From Corylus avellana (Eukaryota; Streptophyta; Magnoliopsida; Fagales; Betulaceae): a stretch of DNA of 64,000 nucleotides. The notes under the pieces are model-generated. The model saw nothing but the letters and a program-made list of their open reading frames with translations, ran no database searches and was not told the DNA's origin. Positions 36,201 to 45,200 of this stretch are shown here, piece after piece (position 1 is the first letter of the stretch; each line of letters starts with the position of its first letter). The stretch lies in assembly GCF_901000735.1 (NCBI RefSeq), contig NC_081544.1, forward strand, positions 18,300,752 to 18,364,751. The letters are read 5' to 3'. The position numbers and the translations under genes are program-made.

Positions 36201-39200
36201 AGAGGAACTCTCCCTCAGAAGCTGCTCTGCGGCCGAGCCCATGCCCTCCCCAGCATCGCCGGACTCCACAGGGCACTCTGGCAACCTCTGATGGTTCTCT
36301 GGCTAAAGTTGCGTCTCCGGCACCCTCTGGGTATATTTTAGCTTCGGCCCAAGGATTCCTTTCAACTACCCACAAGCCGAAACAGAAGCTTCTAGTGAAC
36401 CCACCAGTGCAGCGTCGCATCTCTGCGGCCTAATCTTCCTCCTCCTATATGTCAACAAAGCTTTGCCCTTACCAGTGGGCTAAGCCTCAATCACCGGACT
36501 TAAAGGTTCCTTGTTGCTGGGCTTCTCTCCGGCCAGAGACCCATCAACGCCCCATGCAGAAGTGCCGATAACCACCATGGGTGTCCCTCCTGCCGCTGAC
36601 CCTGCCCCCCCTCCCACTGATGGGACCCTTTCGGCCAATGACGATGAGCTTGCCGACCTTGCCATGTATGGTCGCGAGCCTTTCGAGACTTTCTCAGTTT
36701 CCTCCGTTGAAGCCAACCCATCTGAAAAATTAACTCCTTTTGGTCTAGCTTGAACTGGGCTATTGCTATAGCCCACGCCTGAGCCCACAACTCCTTTAGG
36801 CTTAAAAACCACTTTCTTTTTCACCTGCAGCCTACTATTGGGCTTCGTAATTTTTCCTTCCAGCCCAAACTTCTCCTTCCCTTTCATTGCTGATTTCCAC
36901 TGGCCACCTGATTCCTTATCTCCCTGCCCAAGCCCACTAAACTCCATCTATTTGATCACCATGTCTATCTTTGTCATCCCCACGTCACACTCCCATTTCA
37001 AACGTCTCAATGACTCCTTAACATTGAGGAGCTCGAGATTTACATCAGAGTAGGTCTGACCAGCATGGTGCCCCATCCCCTCCCGTCCCTTCATGTGTTC
37101 AGAGACTGACATCGAAGCAAATTGCACCGCCGACGTTGGGGTACAACTCGCTGGAGCTTTTAACGAAACCTCCATGCAACCTCCATCCTTCAAACTAGGC
37201 AATCCAAGCTCTACATGACCTTGAACATACTTTGCTGGACAAAAGGACTTTGTCGGAACCAACGCTTTCTTGCCAAACTCATGGACCTGCTGTTCCATAT
37301 ATCCAGAAGCACCTTTTGGCCACCTTGACATCTTGATAACCGGTTCTTGGTAGGAATTGCAACATTCCTTGGTTGACTTCGACAACAGTCTCAGTGTCTC
37401 CACATAACTCCTCCGTTCCTTAAACTCCTTATCTCTCTTTTCTTCCCTGAACACTCTATGCTCACTGATCACTCGATGCTCACGGAGAGAGGAGTTTGCC
37501 GCTCGCATTTCCTCGATGAAACGATCCCACCCAAACCCACGATGTCCTTCTGGAATGATGATCGAGCCACACCTTCTTCTTCCATCAAATTCCTCCACTG
37601 TCAGAAAACATCCATGCCTATTAGAGCATTTCTAAGCGATTATTCTAGGATACCCAGCTCTGGATTGATCCCAAAAGACTTCAGAGTTGTCTACTACCAC
37701 CAAATCGTCCACTATTCGCACCATCCAAGCTTACTCATCCTTCTTCAAGAAAATGGACCTTTTGATCCTTTTACTCCTCTCAAAAATCCTCATCCCTGAT
37801 TCCCCTACCTTGATCAACACCTCAAACTCCTTGGACTCCACCGACCACCTTCTCGGACCAGCCATGACACAGCCTAAAACTAGCACTAACCAGCTCTCAC
37901 GCGCCCCCACGCGTTGACACAGGCGGGAGTGGATGAGAGAAGAGAGAGAGAGAAGAGAGATCAAGAACCCTAAGCGATTATTCTTGGGTTCTGTTCTGCT
38001 TCAGCCACTTCACTCCACACAACCGCATTTATTTTCAAGAAATCAGTCAAAGGTGCTGCAATAGCATCATACCCTCTTATAAATTTTCTATAGTACCCTG
38101 TAAGCCCTAGAACCCCTCGTAAGGCTTTCAAAGACGTAGGTTTTGGCCACTCCACCATAGCACTGAATTTCTTACCACCATAATGCCCCTCATGTGTCCT
38201 AAATGCTGTTATAGGTATGTTCTCAGCTTTAACCCGAATGTGGTGTTATCCAGACCTCAAATCGAACTTAGAAAAAATCTTAGATCCATGAAGCTCATCT
38301 AGTAATTCATCAATCACAGGTTCCATTTCTAACCCCAAAGGTTCCATCACAGATTCTTCCACATTATCTAACAATTGCAACAATAAACCCTTCGTACATT
38401 CACCCTTATAGCCCATCACTTCTGTTTCTTCCCATAAGTATGGAGCTATAGGTCATTGTAACAGGAAAGTATTATTAGCAATTGTAAACTCCATTGTTAG
38501 AACTTTAAAGTTCCATATGATTGAACCTAAAGATACTAGCCATTGAATCCCTAGCACCATGTCACAACCATCTAACATGATGATATATGCATCAATTTTA
38601 AAGAAAAATTCTTGCAGCTGCACATCTATATTATTACATTTCCCTTCACTTACAGCCTCTTCTTCATTAGCAAGCTTCACTATAACCCTCCGTTCTCTAC
38701 AATTTGAGACTCTCACCTTCTTACCAATTGAGGAATCTATAAAGTTATGGGTGCTACCACTGTCCACTAACACTATGACCTTCTGAGTTCCAATCCATCC
38801 TGCTAGTCTCATGGTTTTAGGATGTTGGCTGCCGGTAATAGCATGTAAGGATATTTCAGGATTATCCTCAGCTCCATTAAATCCTCCTTCTCCATTTTCA
38901 AGTTAGGAAACTCCTCTAACTCTTCTAATCCTTCCAACAAAAACATTTTAGGGTTTTGGCATTTATGCCCATATTGCCGCTTGGCATCACAATTATAACA
39001 CAATCCCTTTTTCCTCCTATCATCCATCTGTGCTTGCGAAATTTTCTGGACAGGAACTGTGGCTTTAGGAGTTCCTATGGCTAAATTCTGGTTGTCATAA
39101 CCCCCACACCGAGGTTTTTTAGCAAAATTCCCACTTGCATTCCTATACCTCCTCCCCTGTCAAGACATGTTCCTCCTGTATTTTAGCCAAACCATAGGCT

Positions 39201-42200
39201 GCCAGTAAAGTTTGAGGTTTAAACATTCTTACAGGTAACCTTATCTCATCCTTTAACCCTCCTAAGAAACAACTCACTCTATTATGATCATCTACTCCCC
39301 TCACCCTATTTGATAATGCCTCAAATCTCTCCTTGTAATCATCAACACTAGTGATTTGTTTCAATTTAGAAAGTGCCTTCATAGGATCATCATAACCGGA
39401 GGGTCCAAACCTTTCTAATAAAGCCTGAGTTAATACATGCCAATTATGCAAACTACCAGATAATTCCATATCCTGAAACCAAACTAGTGCTTTGCCTTCC
39501 ATATGAATAGAGGCAAGCAAGAGTTTCTGATTATATGGTTCTATGGACATGAAAAAACTTATTGGCTTTGTAAATCCACCCCGAGGGATCATTGCCATCA
39601 AATGTAGGAAATTCTACTCTTACCGGCCTGGTTATAATGGCCAACTGCTCCTTTCCTTGCTGATCACCTCCATAACCTCCATAATGATCACCTCCATAAC
39701 CTCGATCTTCCTGGTGTGGCCTTCTCCAGTTCTGTTGAATAGGTTGATGAATTCTCCCCTCCAGCCTCTCTTCCTGCACTTCTGGATGATAAGTATCAGC
39801 AAAGCCTTGCTGCCAACTCATCCTTCCCTCTCTGTTTCCAGGATAATGAAAATCATTGGAATGTTGCTGAATGGGAGATCTTCTCTGCCACTGCACTGGA
39901 ATACTTCCACCAGGCCAGTCCACTTCCTCTCTCATCACTTCTTTATTCTTGCCTCCAGCAGCTGGTAAAGCACACTGTTGCTTCCTTACTTCAACTTCTG
40001 CTTCCCAGCCCTTAGCATCTGCTGCTTGATGAGATGCTCCTGGATTTTTTAGTGCCCCCATCATATCACTTTAAGTCCTTCTATCCTCATGATAAGACTT
40101 GTAACAGTTATTAACGCAGTATCTTTTAAGATGAAATGGAAGTTTCTTTTGCCATGATAAAACACCAGACAATAATATTTCGATTACTTATTAAAAGAAA
40201 AAAAACACACTAGATAATGTAGGGTTTATATCATTCAATCAGGTGTTTCTGGACTTCCGATGAAATTCGAATACATTTTGTGGGCTTGCACATAGCATTT
40301 GATTGCCCAAGTTGCTAGGGTGGCTCAAAATGTCGATGATTTGCATTGACATTAAGTTCAGTTTCTTTATCAGCATTCAGTTAATATCTATTCTGGTTCA
40401 TAGAGAAATGCCCTTGATATATGACTGTTTTGGGAAATAAGCAGTGATATCAATACAGATTCTGTTTAGAGATACAATGTGTTCCTACCTGTTTAACACA
40501 AGTGGTTGGTGGCAATTCTATTTTGCCAAGCTTTCAATTAAACCTGGTTCCTTGACCTTATTAATAATAAATATGAGTACTGAGATATGTGAAAGTATCC
40601 ATTGCTTTATGCCTCAACTCGTAATTAATGTCCCTAAGCTGTGGCCAGTTGTAGATAATTTACAGGAAGTCAACTCATATCCTTGTGTATATAAGATGTC
40701 AAAAACCACCTAGACTTCTAGTCTATGCAAGGTCCAAATTTGTTATGTGAAGAATAAGATTTAAGAAAAAGTGGTCTTCATTATTGTATCAAAGAATTTC
40801 TAGACTCCACACAGGGTATGTTGTACTTCACATACTTTTAATATATCTAACGATATGTCTTCCAACCCTGAAAGGGTACCAGTAGTGGCTGCAGTAACAC
40901 TGCTGGAGAACGGACATCGTACTTGTTCAGTTGATAAACGGTGCAAGCTGCAACATTTTTGGAAATCCTTGCACTTCGACTCCCAAAAGAAAACTTGAGC
41001 TAGCTGCTTATACTTTCAGAGGACTCCTGAATGGCCACTTAGCTTGGTGTTATGGAACCCGTTGAGGAGAAGAGGTTTGAAGGGTGAATCCGGTGAGACA
41101 ACGATTCTGCCCTTGTAGAATAACACCCCATCTCTGATGTGGTACTGATTTTTTTCTTCCTGGCCGTTTTTGACATGATCCATTAAGGTCTGCATATATG
41201 GGTCTGTTCTGTTGGCCTCTTTGAGTTTGGTTCACAGTTTCAGCTGGGAGTATGAGATGGCTTGAAGCTCAGGTGATCTAGCTTGTCTTGAGAATGAGTT
41301 TGCCACCAAATTCTCCACCTCATGTTGGCTGAATGTGCACTTAGAGGGCTTGATAAAAAAAACTTCTTTCTTCTCAGCACCTTGAAGGCAGTACGGATAT
41401 GCAAAATATGGTCATTCCAATTCCCACTGAATGTTAGTATATCATCAAAGAAAACTAAGAGGAACGTAGAGAGGAATGTTCAAAAAATGGAGTTCATGGT
41501 GGCGTGAAAAGTCGAAGGGGCATTGCATAATCCGAACAGCATCAGCAGGTATTCATAGTGGCCATTATGCATCTGGAAAGCGGTTTTGTGTATGTCATCA
41601 GGGTGGACTCTAATTTGATGGTAGCCAGCCCTTAGGTCCAATTTTATGAAGTACATGGCGTCATGGAGCTCGTCAAGCATGTCATCCACCGTTGGGACTG
41701 AAAATCGATCCTTGATAGTCACCAAGTTCAGTGCCCTATTGTCGGTGCAAAACCTCCAGTTGTCATCTTTTTTCTTCACCAACAGAACAGAGGAAGAGAA
41801 AGGATTTGTGTTGGTTCTAATGATCCCTGTAGACAACATCTTAGTCACTTGCCTTTCAATATCATTCTCCTGGAAATGGGCATACGAATATGCTCAGACA
41901 TTGTTAGTGGTGACTCTATCCATGAGGGGGATGCGATGGTCAATTCCTCAAAGATGGTGTTAGTGTCCGAGGCTCTTCAAAAGTGTCTCGATATTCCTGT
42001 ATGAAGATGCTAATATCGTGGGGTTATCGGTGGCTTTTCTTAACTGCTGTCTTTTTTTATGCATAAAGCAAATAAGTCACCTCCCCTTACAAATTGCAAG
42101 CCGATGTGTGTAGGGCTGCATGTTGTACTGGTCTATTGTGCTGTCCCCTGAGAACATATGTACGAGTTTTTTTGAGAGACTGGATGCCCAACATGACATC

Positions 42201-45200
42201 TAGACCAGATAGCAGCAAAGCGAGTAGGGAATGGCCAGAATGTAAACTGAAATTCTTGGACTCCATCCAGCCCAACCTTCAAGCCAAGCAGCTGGGCCAT
42301 GCCACCCTCATGGCCCCATCAACAACATCTCCAGCCCATGGCATGCCACCCCTCATGCCTGGGCATAGTGTCCAGCAAGGGTGCAAGGCACACACACCCC
42401 AGCTGCCATGCGATGGCCATGTCATGGCTGTGACAAACTGTTCAATCAACACCCTCAAATTTCATTGGCTTGGTGGAGTAAGCCTTGGCCATGATTGTCA
42501 CGATCCTCAGTTTTTGGTCCTGACCACCCTGACAGTGCATGTAAGGAAATCCTGGGGTGCTCCTGGTCCAAATCTGCTTTTGGTTCTTAATGGGCAAAGT
42601 CCTCTGAGAATGCTCAATGACACATATCTGAGGTGTTAGACACCTGTGGCCAGGTGTATACTTTTCCTTGCAGCTAAAACATAACCCTTTCTCGCTACAT
42701 TTTGGCATTTCTCCCCACGAGATTCGCTTGACTGGTAGATTTGAACATGGTTTGGCATTGTTTAATACTGAGCTGGTAGTTTTTGCCACATATGCCATCT
42801 TCTGTGCTTCTGTTTCGCCTTGCTTAGTTTTTTTGGCCAATCTTTCGTCTCTCATTTGCACCACAACAAATGCTCCCCTCAGGGTCTTTTATTTGGATGA
42901 ACGAACTTCAGCAATAATCTCTTCTTTCAGCCCACCTACAAAGGTTCCAATCATAGCCTTTTGTGGCCATCCCACCACTCGATTAGCAAGTCGCTTGAAC
43001 TTATGTTGCTATTTCCACAAAATCCCATGTTTGATATGGAATACCATTTCGTCAAAATTTTCATATTCGGTGGAACCAAATCGGGCCTCTAACTTTCATT
43101 TGGACACATCCTAGGTAACCGCCGTTCTTTCCTCCTTGTGCACACGTTGCAACCATTGCCACCATTGGTTTGCTTCTCCTTCAAGGTGGAAAGAAGCAAG
43201 GATAACTCATTGCTTTGTTGCGGTTCCTTGGTACTCAAAGAGCTGCTCCACTCGATTGAGCCACACCGATGGATCATCCCCCGAGCATCATGGGAAGTCC
43301 ATCTTAATGTACTTCGGGGGTGCAGCATGGGAGCTAGAATCTTCCTTAGGCCCCGAGGATTGCGTCGATGAACTTGTTTCAGTTGAGGATGGCTTCTTGG
43401 GTTGACCACGGTTATTCATGAGAATTCTTGTGATTTCCTTCAATGATGCCTCCATTTCCTGTGAATGCGCGTTGGCGCTCTGCATCTCGTCTTCCAGTCA
43501 GTGAATAGCTTCATGAACCTCATGCACCGCCACTTCTACCTTCTATATACGCTCCTTATTGGTAGCCATGCTCTGATACTAGAAGATGGATATTGAGACA
43601 CTCAACTGGAGGAAATTATGCTGGTTTTGGATAACTGGCTCCCTTAGGGTGGGAGTAAAACCACAATACAAGTATTTGAGATTCAAAAACTACCCAACAA
43701 CTAAAAAACACCCATATATATACACCACACTCAACACTAAATGTCCTCCACGTATTCCTACCAAACTCCCACATTTAAGCAGTTGTAAGCCGCCCCTGAG
43801 CTTTGTAACTTCCATGTTGCGTGAACCACCGCCGACAATATTTTCGGTTACTCCTCACATTCAGCATGCATGGGTTGTTGCCCATGTGTGTATTGCTTTG
43901 TGGGGCCATGTCCTCCAACCTAGTTTCCTCCCGATTACTTTGGGTTGCTCGTAGCGAGTGTGTTTGGGTCTATCAAAGCCAAGGTTTATTCCACATCAAT
44001 CATTCCTTAGCTTGGTAAATTATTTTTGGATATAATGTGATGGTATAAGGCATATAAAAGACATTTTGTTTGTTATTATGTTATGTCTGGCAGTCTGGCA
44101 TTCCAGATTCCCCTTAAGAATATAAACATGATTGTTTCCCAGAACATGCATGTAGTAGTTTACCAAGTGATGACATTTCCACCCTCTTAAGATGGGGTGG
44201 TGGATGAGAGGTCCCAGGCTCTAATCGCACAGGGTGCATGAATTAAAAAAGAAAAGTGGTTGATTTTGAGAACTTCTGTCTGCATTTTGTTTTTATAGTA
44301 TGACATGTATGTATGTGTATTTTATAAATTTTACTGATGGCATAATCTGAGAAGGTGTGGTTAAGTTCTGTTTTCATTAATAACTTAGCTATGGCATGCA
44401 TAACTGTGTGTTGTCCTTGTGCTATATGTTGTATGCAAATCTTCTCATAACATAAAACTCTACTCCTGCATGATAGCTCATAGGTTTCTTTATTCAGTAT
44501 AGGTTAGTAACTTCAAGTTGTGCATATTAGGCTGTACTGAGTTTTGAATATGAGTAAATTGGACATTGTGGGAGCATTTGACAGAGGAACTGTGGGCAAT
44601 GAAGTTGGGTTTGAAGCTTCTGCAAGAAAGAGCAAAGGTTGGGTCCTTTTGGTGGCCATACATCAGCAATCTCCCTGAAACTTACAGTGTACCCATCTTC
44701 TTTCCTGGGGAGGATATAAAGAACTTGCAGTATGCTCCTCTTCTTCACCAGGTATGTCATTTTAGCAGTTTAAAAGACAACACTTTCAATGTCTTAAAAC
44801 CAAAACTGCTAAAAGGCTGTGTGTGCAGCTGGAAAATCCTCTCAGAAAATCCAATTTTTCTTCAGTTTTCATCGAATGTGTTCTCTTGCTCTAATACTGT
44901 TGCAAAATTCCTTGGTTATGTTTTTGCTTGTTGTTTCTCTTGGTTATGTTTTCATATATGCACACTTATTCTTTGTTTCATGAACTCTTCAGGATGTGTC
45001 AAGTACCCACGTTAAACATAAAAGAGATTGTATGTGTAGAGACGTGTATGGAAAAATATGGGAAAGAGAGAGTGACTAAATTGATTCAATCATAGCCCTC
45101 TCAACCCCTTTATATAGATTTGATTAAAAGGTAGAATTACGAGTGTCTTTTAACAGCTCACTAACAAACTCGTTGCAATTTACCAAACTAACTAATTCTA

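Larger units (their letters stand above)
32057..37995 (-). mobile_element. Near full-length L1-type LINE inside the chromovirus
   Basis: On the minus strand it ends in poly(A) at 32050-32060 (read as T on the plus strand) and starts near 37995. The 15-bp flanks CTGCTTTAGCCACTT (32042-32056) and CTGCTTCAGCCACTT (37996-38010) are a target duplication with one change. At 5.94 kb it holds a 5' leader with an AG-rich start, an ORF1-like region and an ORF2 with endonuclease, reverse transcriptase and zinc-binding domains. There is no RNase H domain, unlike the other two LINEs here. Confidence 0.87.
30680..40106 (-). mobile_element. Ty3/Gypsy chromovirus, deleted and carrying a nested LINE
   Basis: Flanked by a perfect 5-bp duplication GTTAT (30675-30679 and 40107-40111). 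The 3' LTR is complete (30680-31171). Of the 5' LTR only the outer 34 bp remain (40073-40106), so the rest of that LTR, the primer site and the leader are deleted. On the minus strand the order is GAG, zinc knuckle, protease, reverse transcriptase, RNase H, integrase end and chromodomain: the Gypsy order with the chromodomain that marks chromoviruses. Deletions have removed the reverse transcriptase YXDD core, part of RNase H and the integrase core. The LINE at 32057-37995 is inserted within the polymerase region. Confidence 0.88.
40865..43998 (-). mobile_element. Truncated second Ty3/Gypsy chromovirus-like element
   Basis: On the minus strand: an LTR at about 43582-43998, primer site TAGTATCAGAGC at 43570-43581, GAG (about 43089-43485), zinc knuckle (42442-42864), reverse transcriptase (41480-41848), an RNase H/integrase linker (41050-41300) and the start of integrase ([11 protein letters not shown]) to about 40865, where it is cut off. 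No 3' LTR is present, so target duplications cannot be checked. Its wording differs from the chromovirus at 30680-40106. Confidence 0.75.
30273..44584 (+). other. Intron 1 of the SET-domain gene, 14.3 kb, transposon-laden
   Basis: GTATGG to TTTGACAG. Host intron sequence remains at 30273-30679, 40107-40864 and about 43999-44584; the rest is two chromovirus elements, one with a LINE inside. All three transposons lie antisense to the gene. In the host parts no further gene was seen. Confidence 0.88.

Noticed and set aside
36117..36753. Several proline-rich plus-strand frames
   Set aside because: Complement of the LINE ORF1 tail and linker; codon texture fits the minus strand.
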